Notes: generated by a model from the sequence alone, not told the origin. A DNA stretch of 64,000 nt from CAXMST01 sp038206985 (GCA_038206985.1 JBBRAH010000013.1:1-64000); one strand, 5' to 3'. Numbered from the stretch's first letter, positions 7,619 to 15,865 are shown. Translations and numbers: made by a program.

Positions 7619-7951
7619 TTACTCCTCCTGCGATTGGTTCGAGTTCAGTTCTCCCGCGAGCGCCCAGCCGACTGCGACCCCGATCATCATCGAGATCCGG
7701 TTCTCCTCGGCCAGCAACGAGCGCACCGCGGTGATCCGCTGGTCCGCGTCCGGTTTGCTGGCTGCCTCGAGAATCGCCCCCTGATGCGAGTCCTCGAACC
7801 AGCCTCCGCTGGCGAGTGCGTCGGCCAGGATCTTCTGCAGGCCGGGCGCCGCGGCGGCGACGAGCATCTCGGCCTCGCGAAACCGCTCGGAATCGCTGAG
7901 TGCCTCGACGGCCCTCTGCAGCTCGTCCTCGGAGTAGGTCGGTGGGACCAC
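7619..7951 (-). CDS. Small alpha-helical hypothetical protein
   Basis: 110 residues if translation starts at the GTG at 7951. Longer in-frame starts read through low-quality Gly/Arg sequence. The protein appears all helical and acidic (YSEDELQRAVEALSDSERFREAE, then LQKILADALASGGWF), with a mildly hydrophobic C-terminal helix (ISMMIGVAVGWALAGEL). It is coupled to the downstream UPF0173 hydrolase, which may point to a joint role. Family not recognised. Confidence 0.65.
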   Translation of the reverse strand: MVPPTYSEDELQRAVEALSDSERFREAEMLVAAAAPGLQKILADALASGGWFEDSHQGAILEAASKPDADQRITAVRSLLAEENRISMMIGVAVGWALAGELNSNQSQEE

Positions 7952-8006
7952 CCTCTCAACATATCCAGTCGCCCACCCCGCGGTGGACCGCCCGCCGCCG
8001 GATCGC

Positions 8007-8807
8007 TCAAGAGGCCGGACCGCTGTGCCTCTCCCAGATCCCGATCCCACCCAGATCGCGGTAGCCGAGGCGGGCATATACCGGTGCGCCACTTCCGCTC
8101 GCCTGTAGCGACGAGCTCGAGCACCCGCGGGCGCGAGCCTGGATCAGCGCCCTGTGGAGCAGACTGCCGGCGAGCCCGTTGCCCCGCGCCTCCGGGAGGG
8201 TCGCGATGAAGCTCACGAGGCAGTCTCCGTCCGTGTCCAGGGTCGCGAGCGTGGAGGCCAGAAAGCCCTCGTGGTAGGCGGCGCAGACATGCAGGCCCCG
8301 TCCGGGACGGGCGCCTGTCCCGGACTCGAAGGTGCCCTGCTCGAGTTCGGAGGCTGCGTCGTTGATCTCGCAGAGTTGACTCCAGTCGATGCTCTTGGCC
8401 AGCTTGAGCTCGTCATCCGGCTCCGGGATCTGCTCGAGGTCGATGCTCATCCGGCGGGGGCCGGCGCCGAGCTGATGGCCGGCGGCCCGTAGCAGGCGCT
8501 CGCTGTTTGCGTCCTCCTCGGGAGCCCAGACGGCCCAGACGTTGACGCCCACGCCGGCGTAGCTCTCGGCGAGCCCGCCGAGATGCTGCTCGAGGCTCTG
8601 CGGGCTCTCGTAGACCGCGAAGTTGAACAGGGCGCTGTCCGGGGTCGCCGACGACACAGCGGCCACGAGACCCTCGTGGCGAGTCAGCTCGATGCCGCCG
8701 GACCCCGATGCGATCGCCTCGAGAAGGCGCACCATGCCGGCGTAGCTCCGTGCCTCCCAGCCCGAGGCCGTGTCCTCGTGCGGACCCTCCCTGGCGCCCC
8801 CGCTCAT
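8007..8807 (-). CDS. GNAT-family N-acetyltransferase
   Basis: 266 residues from ATG 8807 (preceded by GGTGAGACGG). The C-terminal 130 residues carry the GNAT core: strands around LHVCAAYHEGFLASTLATL, the acetyl-CoA loop LPEARGNGLAGSLLHRAL (Q/RxxGxG/A) and the final GAPVYARLGYRDLGGIGIWER. The N-terminal half (SYAGMVRLLEAIA...) looks like a second degenerate GNAT repeat, as in two-domain actinobacterial acetyltransferases. The substrate is unknown. It lies 17 bases downstream of the rhomboid-fold gene in the same direction. Confidence 0.85.
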   Translation of the reverse strand: MSGGAREGPHEDTASGWEARSYAGMVRLLEAIASGSGGIELTRHEGLVAAVSSATPDSALFNFAVYESPQSLEQHLGGLAESYAGVGVNVWAVWAPEEDANSERLLRAAGHQLGAGPRRMSIDLEQIPEPDDELKLAKSIDWSQLCEINDAASELEQGTFESGTGARPGRGLHVCAAYHEGFLASTLATLDTDGDCLVSFIATLPEARGNGLAGSLLHRALIQARARGCSSSSLQASGSGAPVYARLGYRDLGGIGIWERHSGPAS

Positions 8808-8824
8808 CACCGTCTCACCCGTGC

Positions 8825-9658
8825 TCAGGGTCGGCCCGTGATGCGGGTCGCGGCGATCTGGCCGAGGAGCAGGCCGAGGAGACCGCCGACGAGGCCGACG
8901 ATCGGCTCCGCCGTCACTTCGACCAGCGGCAGGAGCAGCAGGACGACGGCGATCACGGTCACGCCGAGCGCGTCGAACGGCTCCGAGAAGGTAGTCCGCG
9001 CTTCGGCCCGCCAGAGCATCAGCCAGGCGCCAAGCAGGCCCAGAGCAATGCCGTTGCCACCTGCGGCGACAAGGAAATCGATGAGCCCGGCGGAGGCGAC
9101 GGCATCGGCCGCGAGCATGCCGCCCGCGCCGCAGACGATCATCAGGACCAGAGTCGAAAGAGACCCGATACGTCGCTCGACGGCCGGGCCGAAGATCGCG
9201 ATCGCGATCGCGATCACGAGCAGCGCACCGATATCCTCGTAGACGAACGGGGCCGTGACGTAGCGCCAGACCTCCGAGCCGACCGGGCCGACGATCGCGC
9301 CGGCTTCGCTGAGGCTCCAGGGCACGGCCCGCTGCAACACGACCAGCACGGCCGAGACCGCCAGCACGAGCACGGTGGCCACCGGCTTGTGGTCGAGATC
9401 CGGTGCGCCGAAGTCGAAGCCCCGGCCCTCTCCCGACCCCTGCCGCTGCTCGCGCTGCTCGCGCCTGAGCCGCCGGCGCTTGTCGCGACGAGACTCGTGG
9501 ACCTTGATCTCGTCCCCCTCGCGTTCCAGCTTCGGGGCGCGTTTGCGGATCCGGTTGCCGCAATAGGGGCATTCGGTGACGTAAGGGCTCACCTCGGAGC
9601 CACAGCTCTTACAGACCACGCTCAACTCGGGCGGCGACACAGCCACGAGGATAGCCAT
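8825..9658 (-). CDS. Rhomboid-fold membrane protein with N-terminal zinc ribbon, probably protease-dead
   Basis: 277 residues. A zinc ribbon (C16, C19, C30, C33) is followed by a very basic linker (residues 52-75) and about six membrane helices. WRYVTAPFVYEDIGALL, FGPAVERRIG and GGNGIALGLLGAW align with the rhomboid landmarks WR..T..F.H, G..lE...G and GxSGAxxGLLGA. The catalytic Ser position is Asn (N202), the helix-2 His/Asn pair is absent, and the final helix (PIVGLVGGLLGLLLGQ) lacks the catalytic His. It is therefore better seen as a pseudoprotease, like derlins and iRhoms, that may bind membrane clients. A related but different membrane family is the alternative. Confidence 0.8.
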   Translation of the reverse strand: MAILVAVSPPELSVVCKSCGSEVSPYVTECPYCGNRIRKRAPKLEREGDEIKVHESRRDKRRRLRREQREQRQGSGEGRGFDFGAPDLDHKPVATVLVLAVSAVLVVLQRAVPWSLSEAGAIVGPVGSEVWRYVTAPFVYEDIGALLVIAIAIAIFGPAVERRIGSLSTLVLMIVCGAGGMLAADAVASAGLIDFLVAAGGNGIALGLLGAWLMLWRAEARTTFSEPFDALGVTVIAVVLLLLPLVEVTAEPIVGLVGGLLGLLLGQIAATRITGRP

Positions 9659-9719
9659 GCTGGAAACCTGAGCCGGGACCGGCCCGACAACCGCCGCGAT
9701 GGCAGGATGGAGCGGATCC

Positions 9720-10832
9720 TCAGTCGGTCAGCAGGACCGTCTCACGGACGACCTCGCGGAGGTCGCCGCCGTTGCGCTCGGCGACCTCGAGCTGGCGCCT
9801 GGAAGGCGTGCCTCCTTCGACGATGTCGCCGATCCGCGCGAGTTCCGCTACGCAGCCGAGGGCCTCGGCACTGGGTTCGAGTTCGGTCAGGAGCCGCTCG
9901 GCGAGCTCGCCCGCCGGCACGTGGCGACCCTCGCTCAGGTCCAGCAGCTCGCCCTCCATGCCGCGCAGGGCGGCACGCACCTTGTTGTCGTCAACGAGCT
10001 CCCAGGGGACCTCGAAGAGCGGCTCGCCGGCCTCGTAGGTCTCGGCCATGCGGTGAGCCAGCGACTGGGTCAGCGCCGCGAAGGCGAGAGTGTCGCGCAG
10101 CTCGTTGGCCTGATCGAAGATCCGGGTCTCGACCGTGCCGAGGTTCGGGTGGGGGCGCACGTCCCACCACAGATAGGTGTAGTCCTCGATGGCGCCCGAG
10201 CGCATCATCTGTTCGACGCGTCCGCTGAAGATCTCCCAGCTGCCGTAGTGCGGCGGCACACCGACTCGCGGGAACGCACGGAACACGGGTGTGCGCGCCG
10301 ATTGCATGCCGGTCTGCCGCCCCTCCCAGAAGGGCGAGTTCGCCGACAGAGCCAGCATCAACGGCAGGTAGCGCCGGATGCCGTCGGCGACGTAAATCGC
10401 TTTGTCGGGAGAGTCGATCCCGACGTGGACGTGAGTGCCGAAGATCAGCTCACGCTCGGCGATGAAGCCGAGCTCGGCGACCAGTTCCCGGTAGCGCGGG
10501 CGGTCGACGATGTGCTGCTCGTCGCAGAGCGCGAACGGATGCGTGCCCGCTGCGCCCACCAGCATCCCGTGCTCGGCCGCGATCTCGATCACCATGCGGC
10601 GCAGCTCGATCAGCTGCTTGGCAGCCTCTGCGATGTCGGCGCAGGGACGGGTCGCGATCTCGAGCACTGACTGGAAGAGCTCGGTCTTGACCTGGCCCTC
10701 GAAGCTTTCGGGAACCGACTCCAGGATACGCTCGATACCGTCGGTGAGGTTGAGGCTGTCGGGGTCGACCAGCATCAACTCTTCCTCGATCCCGAGCGTG
10801 AACGGCGTCCCGTTGAAGCTGTGTTGGAGCAC
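9720..10832 (-). CDS. Carboxylate-amine ligase, GCS2/YbdK family
   Basis: 370 residues, normal for YbdK-type glutamate-cysteine ligase-like enzymes. Motifs: FTLGIEEELMLVDP at the start, EIATRPC, GTHPFA, GTHVHVGID, LSANSPFWEGRQTG, and RPHPNLGTVETRIFD, which contribute the nucleotide, metal and glutamate sites of the ATP-dependent gamma-glutamyl ligase fold. It may make a gamma-glutamyl compound; thiol synthesis or another amide product are both possible. The start GTG at 10832 has a GAGAGGA ribosome site about 9 bases upstream. Confidence 0.9.
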   Translation of the reverse strand: MLQHSFNGTPFTLGIEEELMLVDPDSLNLTDGIERILESVPESFEGQVKTELFQSVLEIATRPCADIAEAAKQLIELRRMVIEIAAEHGMLVGAAGTHPFALCDEQHIVDRPRYRELVAELGFIAERELIFGTHVHVGIDSPDKAIYVADGIRRYLPLMLALSANSPFWEGRQTGMQSARTPVFRAFPRVGVPPHYGSWEIFSGRVEQMMRSGAIEDYTYLWWDVRPHPNLGTVETRIFDQANELRDTLAFAALTQSLAHRMAETYEAGEPLFEVPWELVDDNKVRAALRGMEGELLDLSEGRHVPAGELAERLLTELEPSAEALGCVAELARIGDIVEGGTPSRRQLEVAERNGGDLREVVRETVLLTD

Positions 10833-10992
10833 CCTTGATTCCTCTCGAGGCGCCGGTTCCGGAGCCCATAGCGGCCGATGCTAACCGGCTACGCCGCTAT
10901 ACACTGGGCCGCCCGATCCGAAACATCGGCAGCTCCACCCGGGGCGCCACGAACACGAAACTCACCGAGTCGCCACGAGGAGGCACCCGCAC

Positions 10993-11913
10993 ATGGAGGT
11001 CAAGAGCATCACCGAGCAGAAGTCACTTCTGGAGGGTCTCGCGCCCGGAAAGCGCGCCCGCCTGCACCGTCTCCTCTTCGAGTTCGGGCCCGGCAACGGG
11101 ACGCTGATGCTGCTGCCGATCGATCAGGGGATCGAGCACGGCCCGCGCGATTTCTTCCCCAACCCGGCCTCCAAGGATCCTGAGTACCAGTTCAAGCTTG
11201 CGGCCGAGGCGGGCTATTCGGCGATCGCCTGCCAGATCGGGATGGCCGAGAAGTACTACCCCGACTACGCGGGCTCGGTACCACTGATCCTCAAGGTCAA
11301 CGGCAAGACCGACGTGCCGCCCTCCCCCCGGGCGCTCTCGACCTGCAACTCCTCCGTGGAGGATGCCGTGCGGCTCGGCGCCGACGCGGTCGGCTACACG
11401 ATGTACCTCGGCTCCCCGCGCCAGGACGACGACCTCGCTCAGCTGCGCGGGGTGCGCCAGGACTGTGACCGCTTCGGCATGCCGCTGATCGTCTGGGCCT
11501 ACCCGCGTGGCGAAGACATCGACGGCAAGGGTGGCGCCGGCTCGTTCTACGCGATCGACTACGCGGCACGCATGGCGATGGAAATGGGCGCCGACGTGGT
11601 CAAGCTCAACATGCCGAAGATCGATCCCGACAAGGACAAGGACTCCCCCGCCCCCTACAACGAGGGTGGCTTCAGCCAGGAGGACGCGATCACGCACTGC
11701 GTCGAGTCCGCCGGTCGCTGCCTGGTGGTGCTCTCCGGCGGCTCGAAGATCGAGGACGAGCAGCTCCTGCAGCAGACGCGCTTCGTGATGCAGGCGGGCG
11801 GCTCGGGCGTGATCTACGGCCGCAACGTCTGGCAGCGCGAGTGGGGCGAGGCCCTTGAGATCGTTGAGCAGATCAAGGAGATCATGCTCTCGAGCGTCTC
11901 GCGCGTTCCCTGA
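10993..11913 (+). CDS. Class I fructose-bisphosphate aldolase, DhnA/FbaB type
   Basis: 306 residues. It splits fructose-1,6-bisphosphate in glycolysis through a Schiff-base lysine. Landmarks: MLLPIDQGIEHGP, LILKVNGKTD, VWAYPRGEDIDGK, MGADVVKLNMPK (KLNMPK holds the likely Schiff-base Lys) and the phosphate loops VVLSGGSK and GGSGVIYGRNVWQRE. Length and motifs fit archaeal-type class I aldolases found in many actinobacteria. A strong ribosome site GAGGAGG (10977-10983) sits 9 bases before the ATG. It is transcribed away from the GCS2 gene; TATACA at 10898 is a possible -10 box. Confidence 0.93.
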   Translation: MEVKSITEQKSLLEGLAPGKRARLHRLLFEFGPGNGTLMLLPIDQGIEHGPRDFFPNPASKDPEYQFKLAAEAGYSAIACQIGMAEKYYPDYAGSVPLILKVNGKTDVPPSPRALSTCNSSVEDAVRLGADAVGYTMYLGSPRQDDDLAQLRGVRQDCDRFGMPLIVWAYPRGEDIDGKGGAGSFYAIDYAARMAMEMGADVVKLNMPKIDPDKDKDSPAPYNEGGFSQEDAITHCVESAGRCLVVLSGGSKIEDEQLLQQTRFVMQAGGSGVIYGRNVWQREWGEALEIVEQIKEIMLSSVSRVP

Positions 11914-11979
11914 TCGCGGCCGACCGCCATCCGGCTCAGCGACCGTAACGCGGGTGGACTGCTACTCGTCCTGATCCTG

Positions 11980-12462
11980 GTGATCGCGGGGCTGCTCGCG
12001 GACAGGATCGAGCGCGACGGAAGCGTACCCGGCGAAGAGCCGGCAGGGGCCGGGCCGGGCAACAGCGCCTCGGCGAAGGTCCTGCGGGTGGTTGACGGCG
12101 ACACGATCGAGGTTGAGCTGCGGGGCCGCACCGAGGACGTCCGCTACATCGGCATCGACACGCCTGAGTCGGTCAAGCCCGGCACGCCGGTCCAGTGCTT
12201 CGGCAAGGAGGCCTCCGACTACAACGCGCGTCTCGTTGACGGCGCCACCGTGCGGCTCGTCTTCGACCGCGAACTCCGCGACCGCTACGGTCGCCTGCTC
12301 GCCTACGTCTACGCCAGTGGTGATCTGGTCAACGCACAGCTCGTAGCCGCCGGCTACGCGCGCACGCTCGAGATCGAGCCGAACACTGCGGAGGCCGATC
12401 GGTTTGCGAAGCTCGAGCGCCGGGCGAGCAGCACCGGCAGGGGCCTGTGGGGCAGTTGCTGA
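11980..12462 (+). CDS. Secreted thermonuclease-like (SNase) protein
   Basis: A staphylococcal-nuclease fold: VVDGDTIEV, VRYIGIDTPES (catalytic Arg and Glu), GKEASDYN, RDRYGRLLAYVY (second catalytic Arg) and ending GRGLWGSC. It should cut nucleic acids with calcium outside the cell. The GTG at 11980 is the only conventional start in this frame after the aldolase stop, yet the membrane or signal helix (LLLVLILVIAGLLA) begins about 8 codons before it. Translation therefore probably starts upstream at a rare codon (for example ATC or CTG near 11929-11959), or export is lost. With the upstream part the product would be about 175 residues. Confidence 0.8.
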   Translation: MIAGLLADRIERDGSVPGEEPAGAGPGNSASAKVLRVVDGDTIEVELRGRTEDVRYIGIDTPESVKPGTPVQCFGKEASDYNARLVDGATVRLVFDRELRDRYGRLLAYVYASGDLVNAQLVAAGYARTLEIEPNTAEADRFAKLERRASSTGRGLWGSC

Positions 12463-12486
12463 GCCCGGATGTCCGCTGAGCGTCGT

Positions 12487-12515
12487 GTGACCAAAGCGTG
12501 AGTACGGGGTAAGAT
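12487..12515 (+). promoter_or_regulatory. Probable promoter of the small membrane gene at 12525
   Basis: GTGACC (12487-12492) and TAAGAT (12510-12515) are separated by 17 bases. The ATG begins 9 bases after the -10 box, so the transcript would be leaderless or nearly so. Confidence 0.45.
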
Positions 12516-12524
12516 CCCCCAGCG

Positions 12525-12794
12525 ATGGCGACCGACCTGCACAGCGAACTCTCCCGTCGGCACCTGAGCCCGGAGCAGTTCGAGGAAGCCTGGGAGCACG
12601 AAGCTCGCCTCGAGGAGAAGCGTCGGCACGAACTGCGCAAGCGGGCCGCGAACCGCTCGCGGGCGCGCAAGATCGATCGTGCCGAACGCAGCGGACTGGT
12701 CCGCTTCACCATCCTCGCGACAGCCCTGACGCTGACCGCTGTGGTCGTCGTCGTGGTTATGTTCGAGACACTCGCCTGGCTCGTCGGCGGCTGA
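12525..12794 (+). CDS. Small single-pass membrane protein with charged N-terminal helix
   Basis: 89 residues. Residues 1-60 are a highly charged helix (HLSPEQFEEAWEHEARLEEKRR, then HELRKRAANRSRARK) likely to be cytoplasmic and possibly coiled coil. One membrane helix follows at about 61-82 (FTILATALTLTAVVVVVVMF) with a very short outer end. No family is recognised. It stands alone, with its own promoter, between the nuclease gene and csrA (opposite strand). Confidence 0.7.
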   Translation: MATDLHSELSRRHLSPEQFEEAWEHEARLEEKRRHELRKRAANRSRARKIDRAERSGLVRFTILATALTLTAVVVVVVMFETLAWLVGG

Positions 12795-12823
12795 AGCCAC
12801 CGTCGATCCAGCCTACAACGCGG

Positions 12824-13024
12824 TCAGCCGGTCTTGCGCTGGGCCGACTCGTCCGAGGAGTCCGCGCCTCCAGGACCGTCGTAAACCTCTTTGCGGAAGA
12901 CGCCAACGCTCCTCGGGGCTTCGATTCCCACCCTGACTTTGTCCCCACTGACGGAGAGGATCGAGATCTCGATCTCGTCTCCGATGATGATGGTTTGATT
13001 CGTCTTCCGGGTTAGAACGAGCAC
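12824..13024 (-). CDS. csrA: Carbon storage regulator CsrA
   Basis: 66 residues from GTG 13024, which has a perfect AGGAGGA ribosome site 8 bases upstream. It begins MLVLTRKTNQTIIIGDEI and continues ISILSVSGDKVRVGIEAPRSVGVFRKEVYD, the full CsrA core including the RNA-binding Arg (LTRK) and the GIEAPRxVxVxRxE strand. It is an RNA-binding translational repressor that recognises GGA in hairpin loops. The tail after residue 50 is acidic/Ser-rich. In Gram-positives csrA normally sits beside fliW and flagellar genes; none are present here. Its own AGGAGG leader may be an autoregulatory target. Confidence 0.95.
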   Translation of the reverse strand: MLVLTRKTNQTIIIGDEIEISILSVSGDKVRVGIEAPRSVGVFRKEVYDGPGGADSSDESAQRKTG

Positions 13025-13238
13025 GGTCCTTGTCCTCCTCTGCGAAACGGCCACACCACAGACAGGCAGGCGAATCGAGATACGGCCAAGCTCGATCGCT
13101 GGATCAATCTACTGAAGCGTGCTTACAAGAGCGGTGCGCCCCCAACGGACGATGGTGACTGTGGTGACTCGCTCTACGGCCATCGGGTCCCGAGCGGGCA
13201 GGGGTCGAGGGGTTGGCGCTGGTAGGCTGCCGCCCTCA

Positions 13239-13784
13239 ATGGCAGGCAGATCCCTACGTGCACAACTGAATCAGATCCGCGCCTGGGTCCGCGAGGGCCG
13301 CACGGACGCCTGGATCGCCCATCAACTCGAGGTACCCGCCTCTGAACTCCGCGACTTTCGTCGCCGTCACGGCCTCGCGGCCGACTCCGAGGCCGATAGC
13401 GCCGACGATCTCCGCGATGAGATCGAGGCCGAGGTGGAAGCGGCGACGCTCGCCGCCGACGACGAGGACGACGACGAGGACGAGGAGGACGACGATCGCG
13501 ATGAAGATGATCGCGACGATGCAGACTCCGACGCCGACCGCTCCGACGACGACAGCGAAGGCGACGGCACCAAGCGCCGCCGCCGCCGCCGTGGTGGTCG
13601 CGGACGCCGGCGCGGACGCCGCATCGAGGCGAGCTTCGACCACGGGGAGACCGACGGCTACGGCCTTTGGCTCGACCCCTCGGTCAAGGACAACCCCGTC
13701 TACTCCGAGCACTGGGCAGGCCAGGACAAGGTCGACGTCTCGATCGAGGCCGACCAGATCGTGATCCGGCGCTCGGGCGAGTAG
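13239..13784 (+). CDS. HTH-like protein with acidic then arginine-rich segments
   Basis: 181 residues from ATG 13239, chosen because a TAGGCT box (13223-13228) lies 10 bases before it and the sequence further upstream is poor. Residues 1-45 (RAQLNQIRAWVREGRTDAWI, AHQLEVPASELRDFRRRHG) resemble a small helix-turn-helix. A stretch of about 60 residues of almost pure Asp/Glu with some Arg follows, then a cluster RRRRRRGGRGRRRGRR, and finally a conserved-looking domain (SFDHGETDGYGLWLDPSVKD, then VDVSIEADQIVIRRSGE). The Arg cluster could bind nucleic acid while the acidic stretch masks it; this is inference. Family not recognised. Confidence 0.7.
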   Translation: MAGRSLRAQLNQIRAWVREGRTDAWIAHQLEVPASELRDFRRRHGLAADSEADSADDLRDEIEAEVEAATLAADDEDDDEDEEDDDRDEDDRDDADSDADRSDDDSEGDGTKRRRRRRGGRGRRRGRRIEASFDHGETDGYGLWLDPSVKDNPVYSEHWAGQDKVDVSIEADQIVIRRSGE

Positions 13785-13856
13785 CCCGGCGCCGGCGGCA
13801 ACCCAGGGCCTACGGGCCGGGCCCCGAGAGGGGTCGCGCTCCGCCGTGCCCGGATA

Positions 13857-13895
13857 CACACGCCACCTCCTCGGGCTTCGCCCTCCGGGGGTGTG
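13857..13895. terminator. Hairpin between convergent genes
   Basis: CACAC(G)CC(A)CC pairs with GGGGGTGTG around an inner GGGC-TTC-GCCC hairpin. It lies between the ends of the plus-strand HTH-like gene and the minus-strand flippase, and is suited to stop transcription from both sides. Confidence 0.45.
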
Positions 13896-13909
13896 CGGGC
13901 GACAGCGAC

Positions 13910-15865
13910 TCAGCCGCGGATGGCGGTCTTTGGCTTCTTCCAGACGCCGCGCGGCGTGCCGCGCAAGACCGTGATCGTGGCCTCGAGCGTGTGCAGGTCG
14001 TAGGCCTCGGCAACACCGTCGTTGATCAGTCGCTTGCCGATCTGATCGCGCTCGGCGATCGGCCCCCCGGCGAAGAGGAACTCACCGATCGCCTGGTCGC
14101 GCTGGACGGCGTGTGGCGAGTCGTAATCCTTGGGCAGTCCCGGGGTGCCCCCGGCGACCGCGGTTTGCCGTAGCGCCGCAACCAGGACGCGGGCCTCGTC
14201 ACCCTCCTCGGCCTCCACGAGGCCCTCGGTGGCCTCTGCCGCGGGCTTGCGCCCGAGTACTGCGCGGCGCAGGGCGCGGCGCTGAGGACGCGGCAAGGAG
14301 TGGAGGCCGGCGGCGGGATCGAAGCGCTCGACCGTGCTGCGCCCGATCACGGCGCGGACCATCTCGATGAGCGGACCGCGGTGATAGGACGGAATTGCGC
14401 CGAGCAGCGGCACCAGAATGATCCACAGACCCATCGCGATCACGCCGAGAGCGATCTGCGGGATGACCGAGCCCGCGTCGATCAATGAGTTGACCCAGCC
14501 GAGTATCAGCGCGAGCCCGATTGCGATGCCCATGGCGCGCCAGGGCAGGTCGATCGGGCTGCGGCCGGACTGCGAGCGGTAGAAGATGTATATCCCCGGG
14601 GGGAGGAAGGCGAGCATCATCGCCATCGGCGCGCCCCTGACGCCGAACGCCTCGATCAGCGGGATGGAGAGCCCGATGAAGAGGATCGCTGCGCATACGG
14701 CGCCGATGATGAACGGGATCCGCTTGTCGCCGTACTTGACCGACTTGTTGAGCATCCGGTAGACGGTCGGCGCGACAAGGCCGCCCGCAAGCAGCGGCAC
14801 GAGGGGTGCGGCGGCACCATAGGAGGCAGGCGAGACCCGGACCAGGACCTCGGCGAAGACCGTTACGACGAGCATCGTTCCGGTCAGCATGAGGACGAAG
14901 TAGCCGAACTGGGTACCGCGCGCCGTACCCACGCCGTACTCGTCCTCGACGGCACGGAAGGTCGCGGTCTTCTGCAGCGGGCGCAGTGCCTTGCGGTAGC
15001 CGGCCGGCAGAAAGGCAGCGAGTGTGGCCGCCTTGGAGGCCAACAGATAGGTACCGAGGTCGGCATCGGAGACGAAGCGGGAGAGGATGAAGACATCGAA
15101 GTAGCCGACGATCCACATCGAGAGCACCAGAGGCACCCTGATCGCGCCCTTGCGGTAGATCGCGATCGATTCCCTGATGCTGAAGGCCCACTCCCACTCG
15201 CCTCGCAGCAGGAAGAGGGCGAAAACCGTAGCGAGGGCAGTGCCGATCGCGGTGCCGGCGATCGCGCCCTCGAGTGCGCCGCCGGCGAGCAGCAGGGGGA
15301 CCGTGGCCAGCAGCGTGAAGACCGGCTTGGAGGCCTCGACCGCGATGTAGGGGTACGGGCGGCGCTCCAGCCAGATCGAGATCGAGGCGACCCGGTAGAT
15401 CGCGCCGGCGCCGCCGGCTATCGCGGCCCAGATCACCAGGATGTGGTCGGACTCTTCGCCCAGCAGCACATCGGAGATCGGCTCGGCCAGGAGCACGGTG
15501 AGCAGCGTGCCGAGGATCGAGACGAAACCGATCAGCACCATCCCCGTACCCAGGGTGCGACGCGGGGAGATCGAGAGGTCCTCGTCCTCCTCGTCGTCGT
15601 CATCGTCATCGTCGCCGCCGAACGTGCGCTTCATCGTTCCCTGCTTGGAGGCCAGCGTGAAGAGCAGCGTCATCAGGCCGGCGAGGAAGATCAGCAGGCC
15701 GAGCTGGCCGAAGGCGTCCGGCTCGACGAAGTAGGTGATGACGATCAGTGAGCCGAACGTGAGCACGTTCGAGAGGACCACACCGACCGTGTGGATGCCC
15801 GAGTAGCGGAGAACCTGGGTACCGAGAGCTGCCCCGGTGCCGCCGGGCGCGGCCGCCTTGCTCAC
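13910..15865 (-). CDS. Polysaccharide flippase (MATE/Wzx-like) with acidic loop and C-terminal cytoplasmic domain
   Basis: 651 residues. About 12-14 membrane helices in the arrangement of oligosaccharide-lipid flippases (N-terminal SGIHTVGVVLSNVLTFGSLIVI, YFVEPDAFGQLGLL). Between helices 2 and 3 is an unusual poly-acidic loop (GGDDDDDDDEEDEDLS). After the last helix (about residue 500) comes a soluble region of about 150 residues with no recognised fold. It would move a lipid-linked glycan across the membrane. It is the last gene of a six-gene overlapping unit with a glycosyltransferase and four sulfotransferases, so its cargo is probably a sulfated glycan or glycolipid. Its start overlaps the preceding sulfotransferase by 4 bases. 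Confidence 0.85.
   Translation of the reverse strand: MSKAAAPGGTGAALGTQVLRYSGIHTVGVVLSNVLTFGSLIVITYFVEPDAFGQLGLLIFLAGLMTLLFTLASKQGTMKRTFGGDDDDDDDEEDEDLSISPRRTLGTGMVLIGFVSILGTLLTVLLAEPISDVLLGEESDHILVIWAAIAGGAGAIYRVASISIWLERRPYPYIAVEASKPVFTLLATVPLLLAGGALEGAIAGTAIGTALATVFALFLLRGEWEWAFSIRESIAIYRKGAIRVPLVLSMWIVGYFDVFILSRFVSDADLGTYLLASKAATLAAFLPAGYRKALRPLQKTATFRAVEDEYGVGTARGTQFGYFVLMLTGTMLVVTVFAEVLVRVSPASYGAAAPLVPLLAGGLVAPTVYRMLNKSVKYGDKRIPFIIGAVCAAILFIGLSIPLIEAFGVRGAPMAMMLAFLPPGIYIFYRSQSGRSPIDLPWRAMGIAIGLALILGWVNSLIDAGSVIPQIALGVIAMGLWIILVPLLGAIPSYHRGPLIEMVRAVIGRSTVERFDPAAGLHSLPRPQRRALRRAVLGRKPAAEATEGLVEAEEGDEARVLVAALRQTAVAGGTPGLPKDYDSPHAVQRDQAIGEFLFAGGPIAERDQIGKRLINDGVAEAYDLHTLEATITVLRGTPRGVWKKPKTAIRG

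Noticed and set aside
8808..9572. A long in-frame extension of the acetyltransferase over the rhomboid-fold gene
   Set aside because: The extension is Arg/Pro-rich noise in the wrong frame of a clear membrane protein; the ATG at 8807 has a plausible ribosome site.
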